Counted from the stretch's first letter, positions 13,946-24,519 are shown. The stretch is 64,000 bases of DNA from Eublepharis macularius (GCF_028583425.1 NC_072791.1:12047868-12111867), one strand, 5' to 3'. Notes: generated by a model from the letters alone, not told the origin. Translations and numbers: made by a program.

Positions 13946-14260
13946 GATTAATTCCTGTCCAGTTTTGAAGGGAGGTTGGCTCTGAGGAGGACCCCGAGTT
14001 TGTTGTGAAGGGAAAATGGTTGTAGACTTCTTAGGAGACAGAAATACCCTCAAAATTCAGGAAAGGAGCAGGTTAGGCACACAAGAGAAGTGATTAATTC
14101 CACAAAACCTGAACTGTCATAGGAAACTTCCTGAAGAAACATTGTTGCTGTACCTAAATTATGAAGTAAAATATCTCTCACAGTTAAGAACCAAGAATAT
14201 ATGAAAATAAGCTTCAAGGAAATTATTTTGCCTATTATACGAAGTGTATTCTGTAATACC

Positions 14261-14533
14261 CGTAAGAGGCCCCGTGGAGCACAGTGCTAAGCCGCAGTAC
14301 TGCAGCCCAAGCTCTGCCAGGTTCAGGTAGCCGGCTGAAGGTTGACTCAGCCTTCCATCCTTCCGAGGTTGGTAAAATGAGTACCCAGTTTCCTGGGGGT
14401 AAAGTGTAGATGACTGGGGAAGGCAATGGCAAACCACCCCGTAAAAAAGTCTGCCAAGAAAACATAGTGATGCGATGTCCCCCATGAGTCAGTAATGACT
14501 TGGTGCTTGCACCGGGGACTACCTTTACCTCTC
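14261..14533 (+). mobile_element. tRNA-derived SINE, full length with target duplication
   Basis: It starts with the tRNA-like head GGCCCCGTGGAGCACAG and continues with the body shared with 3333-3574 and 17515-17801. It is flanked by a perfect 14 bp duplication TATTCTGTAATACC at 14247-14260 and 14534-14547. Part of the B-box region is deleted. Confidence 0.92.
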
Positions 14534-14913
14534 TATTCTGTAATACCAACAAAATTTTACCTCCATACTTCCGTACCCTGACTACACTTACTCAATCCCT
14601 GCCTGTTGAATAAAGTTATTTCTTTTTGAACGTTATAGAGACTCTAGTGCTGTTTCCAAGCACAAAAGAAAGAGGATTCCTGCTTTCCCCCATCAAATTC
14701 CTGGCCTGGACTAAAACTGAAAATGTCATGTGTGTGACAGGGTAGAACAAGCAGTCTTTCAAAACCACAAATATTAACATGCAACTTGGGGCAGCTCAGT
14801 CAAAGCAGGGAAACTGGGAAAATCTGTCTCACAGCGGGGAGAGTGAAAAGGGATCTGTCCTAAGGTCATATCTGGTAAACCAGAAAAGGTCTGCACTATA
14901 AGGAGCTTCATAC

Positions 14914-15009
14914 CTGCTGATCTCTCTCTTTCTTCTGGGTCCTGGGAAAATGGATTTCCATTTCCTTGCATCAGGGAAATACTGTCAGGTCCGGGAACCA
15001 GAAGTCCTC
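14914..15009 (-). CDS. Gene A, KRAB-B exon (96 bp)
   Basis: A pyrimidine-rich tract ends CCGAAAAG, then 96 bp open, then the donor GTATGA. It encodes GLLVPGPDSISLMQGNGNPF followed by SQDPEERERSA, in phase 1-1. The pattern V-P-x-P-D-x-I-S-x-x-x-x-G-x-x-P and the 96 bp length are those of a KRAB B-box exon, which normally follows the 127 bp A-box exon as here. In the KRAB family the B box strengthens repression by the A box. The exon is symmetrical, so it can be skipped without frame change. No equivalent was found in gene B. Confidence 0.85.
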
Positions 15010-16108
15010 CTTTTCGGAAAAGAAACAGAAAAGTTACTGCATGAGAGGGGAGGAGGCTAATGCTTGGATCCAGAAGTATCCATCTGCTAATCCCCCTGGT
15101 GGTCAAGAGCAGAGGAGGGGGCAAGGCACTCCAGCACAGGGAAGTCCCAACCCACACAGAGCCACCGTGGTACAGGATCTCAGCCCCCTCCAAAGGCATG
15201 CAGGATCCAGCATTCCAGTCTGACACCATCTAAGGCGGCGCCGAGGAAGGTCTTCTCCCTTGTAAGAGACCCTGCACTCCTTGTAGGGTGAGGATGGATC
15301 CCTCAAACCTTGAATTCCTACTAAAGATCAAAAAATTCTTTTTAACAATAAGTCCGAATGCTTCTTTTTGGACATTATTTATCCCGACCTTCCTTGAGAG
15401 GGCTCATAATTGAATTTTTCCTCTAGTGTACTGACTTTCTCACAGGATGTGCTCTTTAGATTTTAATAACAGCTTGGCATACAAGAATTCAGCAGGCAAA
15501 GCTCTTTGTGAGAGAGACCAAAACATCACCTGCTCAAATCCAGACTTTCGTGGCTTGCTCTTCAAGCCTCTGACACACCCTTTCTTGTATAGATTGACCA
15601 TGATGGGGCCTACACTACTGTCGGTAGAATAAACACGGTGGAATGACCCCAATTCATCCCTTGCCCCCCCTCCCCACACTGATATTGTTCTCATGCCAAA
15701 AGGGTGTTGTACACAATCGGCACCCTATGTGTCTTTGGTCCAAACAGACCATAAGGCCCTTGGAGCAAGGAAATGTCTTTTTGTACTTTGTAAGATGCGC
15801 AGCGAGGGCCCTATATAAATCCAAATAATATGTTAGTTATTTCAGATGCCGGCTTTCTTAGCTGCTCTGAAAGGCCCACGAGGAGGTCTTGTTGACATCT
15901 TATGAAGTGTCCCTCTTATTTTACCAACCAATGTTTTAGCTACACAAATCAATACTTGGGGAATCCACTAGATACGCAGAAGTCCCTCCTTTGTGTGCAC
16001 GCGGAACCAGCCCACTCATCTCCATCTGAAGGGCCCTACGAGAGTCCTTCTTAGAAGGAGCGACTTCTGCCTTCAGCATCTGTGAAGTAAGGGAAAGGGG
16101 ACCCTTAC
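15010..16108 (-). other. Gene A intron between KRAB-A and KRAB-B
   Basis: The frame of the KRAB-A exon stays open past its donor to 15936 ([20 protein letters not shown]...), and the same read-through is conserved in gene B. Sequence at 15200-15350 matches gene B at about 44610-44760, the flank that precedes KRAB-B in gene A. The rest is unassigned. Confidence 0.7.
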
Positions 16109-16235
16109 CCAGAGAGGCCACATTCTGAAAGTTCTCCTCCATGACTTCCTTGTGAAGGCTTCTTTTTTCCGGATCCAATAGAGCCCACTCTTCCTCAGTG
16201 AAATGAACATATACCTCCTCGAAGGTCACTAGACC
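16109..16235 (-). CDS. Gene A, KRAB-A exon (127 bp)
   Basis: Acceptor CTTTTAAG, donor GTAAGG, 127 bp, phase 0 in and phase 1 out, the classical KRAB A-box exon. It encodes [20 protein letters not shown], then [20 protein letters not shown] and SL. KRAB A boxes recruit the corepressor TRIM28 through DV, EEW and MLE contacts. Here EEW is kept, but DV reads EV and MLE reads MEE, so TRIM28 binding may be weak. The neighbouring intron holds a Ty3/gypsy fossil. Confidence 0.93.
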
Positions 16236-17514
16236 CTTAAAAGAGAAAAAAAAAGAAACCCCACTATGCTCTCAGAGAATGTAACAAATCTTCCCCTTGT
16301 GAGGAAAATCCAAAATGATTATAATTAGAGTATAATTTGGTTTAGGCCAGTAGGATGGAGTTAGTATCTGGAACCAGGCAGCTGAGGAAGAGGCTGGCTG
16401 CTGGAAGCTTGATAACACATTACATGCTCTTATCACCTTGAATAAGGTAATCAGAAACATGTTATATGTGAACAGTAGTAACTAAAAGTGGTGTGTGTGT
16501 GTGATATAAATAGTTGTTATTATTATTAGAGTTATATTATTTTTGCAGGACTGAAATTCCCCAAGAAGAGGACAGAAACTTGTGTTCCAGTTGCTTCAAA
16601 TTGGAAGGAATGTGGCAAAGGACTTTATCATTTGGTGGAATCCGACAAGTTGAACTGTTCACCTTGAGTGGTTTTCAAGGACATTGTTGGCTGAAAGTTT
16701 CTGTATGGTTGCACTCAGGAGATGGTTTAAAGAAAAGAAAAAAAATAGTTGTATTGTACAAATTGTTAAAAGATTTGACATTTTTTTTCTTAACTTACAT
16801 TGTGTGAAAGTTTGCTTCCTAAGCCCCACAGAACCCATATAAAAGAGGTTACAAAAGCGGCACCCACCTAGGGTTGGGCTTGGAAGTGAACAGATTGCTG
16901 AAATGGATGTGTGCAAAAAGCTGGGGTTTGATGTGCATAGGACTATTCTGTTAAGTGATATAGATTCTATTGATGTAAATGCAGAGATTAAAAATGCTGT
17001 AGAACTGTTTGGTGCAATTGCTAAAATGCAAAGGCTAAAAGGGCAAGACAATGAAATGTTGCTGTGTGAATTCCAGACTCCCAGTGCTGTTTGGAGAATA
17101 GGGAGGGAATGCTGGAAGCACAAATTGCATGGAACGTGGGAGGTAATCCTTGCAGATGCAGAAGTTAGGGGGAAAGCAAATGATATGGTACAGGAAAGGA
17201 AAAGAATGCTAAGTGGAAGTTAAGGGGAGGAAAGAACTCCAATTGCAACCTCTACTCCTGCTGCAAATCTTCCCCCTGAATTGCAACAGCAATTGTTAAT
17301 CAGACTGTTGCAGGCTGAAAGTGAAACCAAGATTGCACCAGCAGACCTAAGACTGCAGCTAAAGCCTTTTTCAGGAGTTACACCCAAACCTATTGGAGAG
17401 AGAGATTATTCTGTTTGGAGAGCACATGCAAGAGAGTGAGCAGAAGATGAAAACATTCCTGCAAATATAAAAAGGAGAAAAATTATAGACAGTTTGCTTC
17501 CACCAGCATTGCAG

Positions 17515-17801
17515 GTAAAAGGTAGTCCCCCTGTGCAAGCACCGAGTCATTACTGACCCATGGGGGGACATCGCATCATGATGTTTTCTTGGCAGACTTT
17601 TTACGGGGTGGCTTGCCATTGCCTTCCCTAGTCATCTACACTTTACCCCCAAGAAACTGGGTACTCATTTTACCGACCTTGGAAGGATGGAAGGCTGAGT
17701 CAACTTTGAACCCGGCTTCCGCCAGGATCGAACTCAGGTCGTGACTCGTGAGCAGAGCTTGGGCTGCAGTACTGCAGCTTACCATCTGTGCCACAGGGCT
17801 C
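17515..17801 (-). mobile_element. tRNA-derived SINE inside the gypsy fossil
   Basis: A complete SINE in reverse orientation, with tRNA-like head (CTGTGGCACAGATGGTAAGC on the minus strand), B box GAGTTCGATCC and the shared body. It is flanked by a 10 bp duplication AGCATTGCAG at 17505-17514 and 17802-17811. Confidence 0.93.
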
Positions 17802-19654
17802 AGCATTGCAGAATAATAAAGTATTTGGAACAAAACCATAGACCCACCGCAGATGAAGAAGAGTATGGAACTAGATTGTATCTGAGAGACTGGCCTAGAC
17901 GAAGTTACAGCAAGTACTGGAAGTTATAGGAAGGTACAGTGAAAAGGAGTTGATATGGAGCAACTGGTGATACTGTATATCCTTTGAAAAAGGGCCCTAG
18001 AAGACATTCATGATGAAATGGGTCACTTTGGAGTAGAAAGGGCATTGGATTTGGCCAGGGACAGATTCTTCTGCTCTAGGATGACACAAGTAATAAAACA
18101 GAAGTGCTACCACTGTGAATGCTGCCTAAGGAGAAGGGCTAGAGTGGAAAGAGCTGCTGAATTAGTCAATATAAAAGTTTATGCTCCCTTAGAATTAATC
18201 TATAGACTTTTTGACTCTTGAACCTGATGCAACAGGCATTAAAATATTCTAGTAGTAACTGATCACTTCACCAAATACGCACAAGCATATCCTACTAGGG
18301 ATCAGATAGCAAGAACTGTTGCTACAACTCTTTGGGAAAATTTTATAAGCCACTAGGGATTTCCCAGGAGATTCCACAGCGACTGAGGTACAAGTTTTGA
18401 GTTAGAACTAGTTATGGAGCAAAGTAAAATTGTTGAGACAAAGTCACATACTACACCATATCACCCTAGAGGAAACCCAGTTGAGAGGTTCAATCGTATG
18501 TACCCTTTTGGATATACTGGGAACCTTAGAATCCAATAAGAAAAATAACTGAAGAAAGTATATAAAACCTTTGGTTCATGCTTATAATTGTACTAAGAAT
18601 GGTACTACAGGAAAATCCCCCTACTTTCTAATGTCTGGAAGACAGCCATTACGACCTATTGATTTATGTTTGGGCATAAACCCTAGAGGGCAAACTGAGG
18701 TAACACATCAGGAATATGTCAAAAGACTTAAAATGTAGACTATGATATGCACAGGAACTGGCTACCCATGAGACAGAAAAGCATCAGCAGGCCAACAAAA
18801 CAAGATGGGATGCTAAAGTTGTAAGATCTACCAGTGACCCGGGAGAGAGAGTGTTAGTTCATAACAAAAATTGGCTGATAAATGAGAACCTGTTATACAC
18901 ACAGTTATAGATCAAATGGATAAAAATCTTCCTTATCAGGTCCAACGTGAAGATGGTAAGGGTCTTGTTTGAACTCTACACCGAGATGGTGGGTTTATTG
19001 CCCCTTCTGAAGAGCCTGATGTGATGATTCAAGAGGATCCTATCAACAGCTAGACTAGACAGAAAACTACCGATGTGGTGATCCCAACAGAGGACAAGGA
19101 AGAATGCTCAGGAGAACCTATACCTCTTTCAGATCTCAACCCTCTAGCAGGGGAGTTCACTCGAGTTTCATCACTGAAGGAAGTTACTGTACCTCAAAGT
19201 GAGAAAGTGATTCAAGGAAGAACAGAAATTGTGCCTCAGGAGTCACATAGAGTGCAGCCAGGGCCGAAGGATTCATTAGTAGACTCAAGAGAAATTCAGT
19301 GCAGTGCCTCCTAGGCCTCAAAGGATCAGAACCACATCTGCTAAATTAAATGATTATATCCTGAGTTTTTCAGCAATCTCAAGACATTATAATCAGAAAC
19401 CAAGAATAATCTACTGCACTCTTACCTTCTATTAACTTTACAAGTTTTCATTTTGGAAATTTGCTGTCGAGATGACAGTAATTTAGCAGGGGAGACTGTA
19501 ACCCCCGTGAGCTAATTTGGTTTAGCCCAGTAGGGCAGTTAGTATTTGAAGCCAGGCAGTTGAGGAAGAGGCTGGCTGCTGGGAGCTTGATAACACGTTA
19601 CATGCTCTTATCACCTTGAATGTTATATGCAAACATATGTGAACTAAAAGTGGT

Positions 19655-20410
19655 TGTCCGGTGCTGGGGCCGGACTTAGGGAATGCCCCAGGAACACCCA
19701 CCCCAGAAACTAGGCTTGCAGCCCCCCAGTCCAGCCCTACCACCCATAACACTCACCCAGCCAGGAGAGGACAGATATCAGAGACACCAACAAGGGCCAA
19801 GAATGCCAAAGAAGCCCCAGGTGCAAGAAGCTCAGGCAAAGCCGCAACAACAGGAGGCAGGCTAGGCGACGCCTCCTGGGTCCTAATGATTGCCAGTTAC
19901 CCAGTCAGGGCTCCAGGGCAGCCTCTTCCCTCAGCCCAGGGGAAGAACAACAGCTGAGCCAGGGGGAGAAGAGACAGAGGACAGAGGCAGCCAGCCAGCA
20001 CCAACTCAAGCAGCAGGCCAAAGGCAGTAAAGGAGGCACTAGGCCACACTACCACCCAGAGGCTGGCAGGAGAGGTGCAGCAGCACAGCAAACCAACAGG
20101 CAGGCTAGAAAGGGCGGAGAGTAGCCTGGAAGAGCCAGCAGCAGAGCAGCCACAGGTGTGGCTATCTAAAGCAGCCCAGGCAGCAGCTAGGTTGTTAGGG
20201 GCGGGGCTAGGAGGCGGAGGCTGGGATTGGTGAAGGGATAAAAGGGGAGTCCCCCCTACAAGCAGGGGTGGAGAGTAAGGAGTCAGATAAGAAGTGTGGA
20301 GATCCAAGGAAAAGACAGGAGTACCTTGAGAAGGCAGGAACTGCAGTTAAAGGGGCAGTGGCTGACCCCACACCCAGGGGTGCCGCCACCCCAGAGGGGA
20401 GAGCGTCACA
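19655..20410 (+). mobile_element. Solo LTR (756 bp) nested in the gypsy 3' LTR
   Basis: It starts TGTCCGG and ends GCGTCACA, with a perfect 5 bp duplication GTGGT at 19650-19654 and 20411-20415. The sequence either side joins exactly into the host LTR when compared with the 5' LTR at about 16480-16500. Same group as the solo LTR at 2148-3170. TATA-like GATAAAAGGG near 20238. Confidence 0.92.
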
Positions 20411-20911
20411 GTGGTGTATGTGTCTTATAAATAGTTAGTATTATTATTAGAATTATATTATTTTTGCAGGGCTGTAATTCTCCAGGAAGAGGACAGAAGC
20501 CTTGGCTCTAGTTGCATCACATTGGAAGGATTGTGGCAAAGGACTCGATCATTTGGTGGAATTTGACAAGTTGAACCGTTCACCTTGAGTGGTTTTCAAA
20601 GACATTGGTTTAAAGTTTCTGTATGGTTGCACTGATGAGTTTGTTTAAAGAAAAGAAAAAAAAATAGTTTTGAATGGTTTCAATTTTTTTTTCTTAGCTT
20701 ACATTGTGCAAAAGTTTACTTCCTAAGCCCATAGAACCTATATGAAAGAGGTTACCCTTACAGGATTCAAACTTCCATCAGATCTTTTCATTTCCCTTCT
20801 AGTGAACGACACAGATAGCAACCAAGGCAAAGAGAGTGAGGGGTTCTTTCTGGGCTGGGCTGGGTGGTACATGGAGGCACCAGGGGTCGTGATTTGCAGT
20901 TCCACACTTAC

Positions 20912-20991
20912 CCATTCTGGCCGCACGGAAGTTGCTTTATCTATGCTGCAAAGAGTTGGCAAAGAATTTACTGTTGGTTTCAAGGCCTCAT
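20912..20991 (-). CDS. Gene A, linker exon between SCAN and KRAB (80 bp)
   Basis: Acceptor CCTTCCAG and donor GTAAGT flank 80 bp, phase 1 in and phase 0 out. It encodes DEALKPTVNSLPTLCSIDKA then TSVRPEW. The equivalent exon in gene B (35743-35822) has the same length, splice sites and phase and reads GKALKPTINSLPILHGRNKA. It probably forms a flexible linker; no domain is recognised. Confidence 0.85.
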
Positions 20992-21265
20992 CTGGAAGGA
21001 TGAAAAGATCATTGGAAGACATCCAAAACTTTTCAAGTATTTAGCATTTCAGTACCTTGTGCGGGGAGAAAAGAATCTCCTTCACTTGGTTCACGCTCAC
21101 AAGTACCCTTGAATCTTTATTTAGGATGTTGTTTTGATTCCATCCATTTTCAAAATACAATCTTGCTACAGTTATCATAGACAAATACAGACTTGTTTCT
21201 CCAACGGTACAGAATTCACAGAATTAAGAAGGAAGAACTCTGAAATGCAAGGTAGAAGCAGCTTT

Positions 21266-21481
21266 GTGGTGGTGGAGAGTGCCCTCAAGTCACAGTTGAC
21301 TTATGGTGACCCCTGGTGGGGTTTTCATGGCAAGAAACTATCAGAGGTAGTTTGCCATTGCCTGCCTTTGCAGCCCTGGTCTTCGTTGGAGGTCTCCCAT
21401 CCAATTACTAACCAAGGCCAACCCTGCTTAGCTTCTGAGATCTGATGAGATCAGGCTCACCTGGGCTATCCAAGGCAGGGC
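21266..21481 (-). mobile_element. 5S-rRNA-derived SINE
   Basis: On the minus strand it begins with a 5S-like head (GATCTCATCAGATCTCAGAAG, CTAAGCAGGGTTGGCCTTGG, TTAGTAATTGGATGGGAGAC) and continues into a SINE body ending near GGCACTCTCCACCACC. Flanks AGAAGCAGCTTT and AGAAGCAACTTT form a 12 bp duplication with one difference. Gene B has the empty site near 35490, so it inserted after the duplication. It is not a functional 5S gene. Confidence 0.9.
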
Positions 21482-22490
21482 AGAAGCAACTTTAAATCCA
21501 GTAATTGTATAACAGCTACCATATCCAAGAATCTCTTTGCACGCGTACAAGACAGGCACATAGGGGGAAAGGCCGGCTTGCTATTGGTGAAGTGCCACTG
21601 CCTACTTCGCTGGACAGTGCTTCTTCTGTCCGTCTTCCGGCACAGGTCATCCACCAGGGCGACCAAGGCTGTTTCAGTCCCATGACCAAGCCTAAAACCA
21701 GACTGGGAAGGACCTAAACAATTTGCCTCATCCAGGAAAGCTTGCAGTTCTCCATCCACCACTTGTTCTATTACCTTGCTCAAAAATGGAACATTTCAGA
21801 CTGGTCGATTAAGGAATTCTGGGTTCTGTTAGGCTTCTTTAGATGTGGGTGCAACACAATCTGTTTTGAGCTGAGGGGGCAGATCAGACAGCCAGTTTGG
21901 TGTAGTGGTTAAGAGCGTGGGACTCGAATCTGGAGAGCCAGGTTTGATTCCCCACTCCTCCACTTGAAGCCAGCTGGGTGACCTTGGGCTAGTCACAGCT
22001 CTCTTAGAGCTCTCTCAGCCCCACCCACCTCAGAGGGTGTTTTGTTGTGGGGATAATAATAGCATACTTTGTAAACCGCTCTCAGTGGGCACTAAGTTGT
22101 CCTGAAGGGTGTTATTATTATATCAAATGATCCCTCACCCCTGTGCAGTCCTGTAAGCCTAAATCCCAGCAAGTAGTAACCTGTCCTTGACAATGTGACT
22201 ATCTTCTGTGCTCCTGCCATTCACATTGCCTTCCTTTAACCCAGAGCAAAAAAACCACATCAAGAGTATGTCCTGCACTGGGTGTGGGGCCTCTTGTTAC
22301 CTGAGACAGGCCCACGGTTGCCATGGAGGCCTGAAATCCTGAACTGCTCCTGACAAGGTAGCCTCTGGATGGATGCTGAAGTCCCTCAGAACGGCTACGG
22401 CATAAGATTTCCTCAAGGCTTATAATTTTGTTCCTCTTCTTATTGACCCAGCACACTAGCTTCCCAATTTGTAACATTAATTTACATCAC
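21482..22490 (-). mobile_element. L2 LINE fragments (RT and endonuclease pieces) in gene A intron 2
   Basis: Minus frames read VIEQVVDGELQAFLDEANCL, GPSQSGFRLGHGTETALVAL (RT finger region) and, at 22477-22199, MATVGLSQVTRGPTPSAGHT then LDVVF (endonuclease region). Frames are broken. The same two pieces occur in gene B intron 2 (34600-34800 and 35110-35480), so the element predates the duplication. Confidence 0.8.
21890..22135 (+). mobile_element. tRNA-derived SINE (squamate type)
   Basis: A-box-like TTTGGTGTAGTGGTTAAGAG and B-box GGTTTGATTCCCC head the element. The body follows (CAGCTGGGTGACCTTGGGC, TAGTCACAGCTCTC, CTCAGAGGGTGTTTTGTTGTG, GTAAACCGCTCTCAGTGGGC). A copy on the other strand is at 56325-56580. 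It sits between the two L2 pieces. Confidence 0.9.
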
Positions 22491-22722
22491 CATTTTTTGT
22501 GTTCGGAGGTAGTGGCTTTGATCTCCAGTCTTCCAATTAATTGGCACTGATTTTAAATAAATTCTAGGTTTTTACTTCCCCAAATGGATATTTCAAAACT
22601 GAGACGCTTGCGGGAGTGGCTTTCCCACACTAGAGTGAGGTCAGGAAAATAAAAGCAGCCCCCACCCCAACACACACACTCAAAGAGGCCACTGAATGGG
22701 TATGAAAACCTTTATATCTTAC

Positions 22723-22765
22723 CCAGGAAAGCTGCTCTGAGGTAACACTCAAACTTTTCCTGCAC
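22723..22765 (-). CDS. Gene A, short exon after SCAN (43 bp)
   Basis: Acceptor TTTCTGTTTCAG, 43 bp, donor GTAAGA; phase 0 in and phase 1 out. It encodes VQEKFECYLRAAFL plus the first base of the next codon. The gene B equivalent (33645-33687) is also 43 bp and reads VQEWTERYPGAAFL. Conservation of length, phase and splice sites supports it. Confidence 0.85.
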
Positions 22766-22930
22766 CTGAAACAGAAATGGGGATTCCACAAAGGGGAAAC
22801 TGTTGAGAAAAGGAACAAGAAAAATGAGGGGGGAGGGGGGGTTCTAAAATGTTGGGGCATTGTATAGATTTCGAGGATATCCTGGATCATATCCTGTCCC
22901 CCACATACTACCTAGAGGAATCCCTCTTAC

Positions 22931-23372
22931 CTCCTGGCCTGGATTCTTGTCACCTGCGTGGCTCAGGAGGAACCCTTCTGCCAGGGCCACTGCCTGGGAA
23001 CTGGTCTCCGGCCCACATTCCCTGACCCAGCTCTCCATCTCTGGTGGCAGAACAGCCAAGAACCGGTCCAGGATCACCAGGTCCAGGATCTCCTTCTTGC
23101 TGTGCCTTTCTGGCTTCAGCCACTGGAGGCAAAGGCGGTAGAGTCGGCTGCAGACCTTTCGGGGCCCTTCAGCCTCCTGGTAACGGAAGTGCCGGAATTG
23201 CTGGCGCTGCACATCTGAAGGGAGCAAATCCTCTCCCAGGCTCTTCTGCAAGGTTCCTTCCCACAGTTTCCTTCTGCTCCCAGCCTCTGTGGCATCAGCG
23301 CCTTTTCTTGTTTCTGGACCGACTGAGTTCACCTCTCCCTTCATCCTCCTTTCCTCTCCAAACAGCCGCCAC
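22931..23372 (-). CDS. Gene A, SCAN-domain exon (translation start at 23344)
   Basis: SCAN domains are leucine-rich dimerisation modules of vertebrate zinc-finger proteins, derived from a retroelement capsid. The exon encodes [60 protein letters not shown] and [10 protein letters not shown], covering the full five-helix core, and ends at the donor GTAAGA after GAG (22931). Start chosen: ATG at 23344 (GGAGGATGA), because gene B has an ATG at the aligned place and both proteins align from there. Coding part is 138 codons. An acceptor-like TTTTTGAACAG precedes 23372, giving a short 5' untranslated part. Spliced with the five other exons, it predicts 1078 residues. Confidence 0.92.
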
Positions 23373-23895
23373 CTGTTCAAAAACTTATTCGTTGCTTACA
23401 TAACCAGGCCAGAGCATGTCTTCTCCTGTTGCCCACAAATGATGAACACTTGAATGCAAAACTGAATTACTCAGGAGGGCTTTTTGCTGAACCAGAATAA
23501 GGCACCGATGCTCATGCATCCTGAGAACAGTTACACGGGGTTCCCCAACAGTCATCATCATCATCCAACAATGTGTTCGAGGCACCCTGTGTAAAAATCC
23601 CTAGGATCCATGAGGATCTGTCTTTTGGAATCAAATGTGTGTACCAACGCATGTCTGACCTCCTTTTTATAACGGGAGTGCTGCTTGTTCCCAGATATCC
23701 CGGCACAGTCATAATATATCGGGGTGGAGGGGAGACTTCATCACTTACATGACCAGGCCAGAGTGTGCCTTCTCCAGTCGCCTGCAAATGATGAACACGT
23801 GAAAGCAAAACTGAATGATTCAGGAGGGCTTTTTTTCAGGCAATACAGCTGTGCAGGAAGAAAATGATTCAGTGAGATACGTTGCTGTAATAATG
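23373..23895 (-). other. Gene A intron 1 and duplicon sequence
   Basis: Two blocks match, in reverse complement, the gene B side. 23590-23670 matches 31375-31440 (GATCCATGAGGATCTG, GGAATCAAAT), and 23740-23850 matches 31190-31280 (AAATGATGAACACGTG, GATTCAGGAGGGCTTT). A second, weaker copy of the latter lies at 23400-23490. Non-coding. Confidence 0.7.
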
Positions 23896-23908
23896 CTCCT
23901 ATTGGATA

Positions 23909-24357
23909 ATGGTTGTTGTGGATTTTCCGGGCTGTATTGCCGTGGTCTTGGCATTGTAGTTCCTGATGTTTCGCCAGCAGCTGTGGCTGGCATCTTCAGA
24001 GGCGTAGCACCAAAAGACAGAGATCTCTCAGTGACACTGTAACCACTTTGCAGCTCCATGGTTGGAAGGAAGACCTGCCGATCAAGGTAAGCTGGGCTTC
24101 GATTTGGGTTTCCAGGGCGGCAGGAGTGCAGACAGAGTTCAGCCATTCCCCCGCTCCATTGCCAGGGAGCGGGGGATCTCTCAGTGAGACTCAGTCTTTA
24201 CTCTCAGTGACAGTGATCTCTGTCTTTTGGTGCTACACCTCTGAAGATGCCAGCCACAGCTGCTGGCTCAATGTCAGGAACTACAATGCCAAGACCATGG
24301 CTATACAGCCCGAAAAACCCACAACAACCATCATTCTCCGGCCGTGAAAGCCTTCGA
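23909..24357. mobile_element. PLE inverted terminal-repeat pair with 13 bp target duplication
   Basis: A left copy (23909-24040, ribozyme strand minus) and a right copy (about 24215-24357, ribozyme strand plus) of the PLE terminal repeat face each other around a short spacer. Flanks CTCCTATTGGATA occur at 23896-23908 and 24358-24370. The gene B duplicon near 31090 has the uninterrupted site, so this is a clean insertion after duplication. No protein-coding part remains. Confidence 0.88.
23962..24003 (-). ncRNA. Hammerhead-like ribozyme motif (left PLE repeat)
   Basis: Minus strand: CCT, CTGAAGA, stem GCCAGC/GCTGGC, GAAA, CA, TC, AGG. All core residues match the copy at 6292-6334; one base between GAAA and TC differs. 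The partner copy at 24238-24278 has lost the GAAA core (reads TCAA). Confidence 0.6.
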
Positions 24358-24519
24358 CTCCTATTGGATAGTTTCTCTGCACTGTTAATATGTCATGTCA
24401 ATTCACTTATGCTTTGTTTTAGCATTCTTTCAACTGTGTCAGATTTTTGCTTGTTTTTCAAATTTTTACTGTATTTCTATTGAATGTATTTTTATTACAT
24501 TTCCCAGCAAATGATCATA

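Larger units (their letters stand above)
13342..14748 (+). mobile_element. Probable solo LTR in a gene A intron
   Basis: It starts TGTGACAGATTGC and ends near GTGTGTGACA. A TATA-like CTATATATAA is near 13487 and AATAAAG near 14610, as in an LTR promoter and polyadenylation region. About 1.1 kb without the SINE inside it. No exact target duplication was found, so the ends are provisional. Family not resolved; treated as an old fossil. It is antisense to gene A. Confidence 0.5.
16325..20756 (+). mobile_element. Ty3/gypsy LTR retrotransposon fossil with PNMA-like Gag
   Basis: Two related LTRs bound an internal region: 5' LTR about 16325-16852, and 3' LTR about 19497-20756 including a nested solo LTR. 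The 3' LTR starts TGTAAC after a purine tract, and the LTR end reads GTTAC. Inside are a Gag start near 16903-17222 that resembles the N-terminal region of PNMA proteins (MDVCKKLGFDVHR) and an integrase zinc-binding region and core near 18000-18700 (HDEMGHFGVERALDLARDRF). No reverse-transcriptase segment was recognised, so the element is internally deleted and clearly broken in many places. It is antisense in a gene A intron. The matching intron of gene B (near 35980) lacks it, so it arrived after the duplication. Confidence 0.85.

Noticed and set aside
21390-21480. 5S rRNA gene
   Set aside because: Only a diverged 5S-like head fused to a SINE body with target duplications; internal promoter boxes are altered.
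21897-21965. tRNA gene
   Set aside because: A and B boxes are present but the sequence continues into a SINE body and does not fold as a full tRNA.
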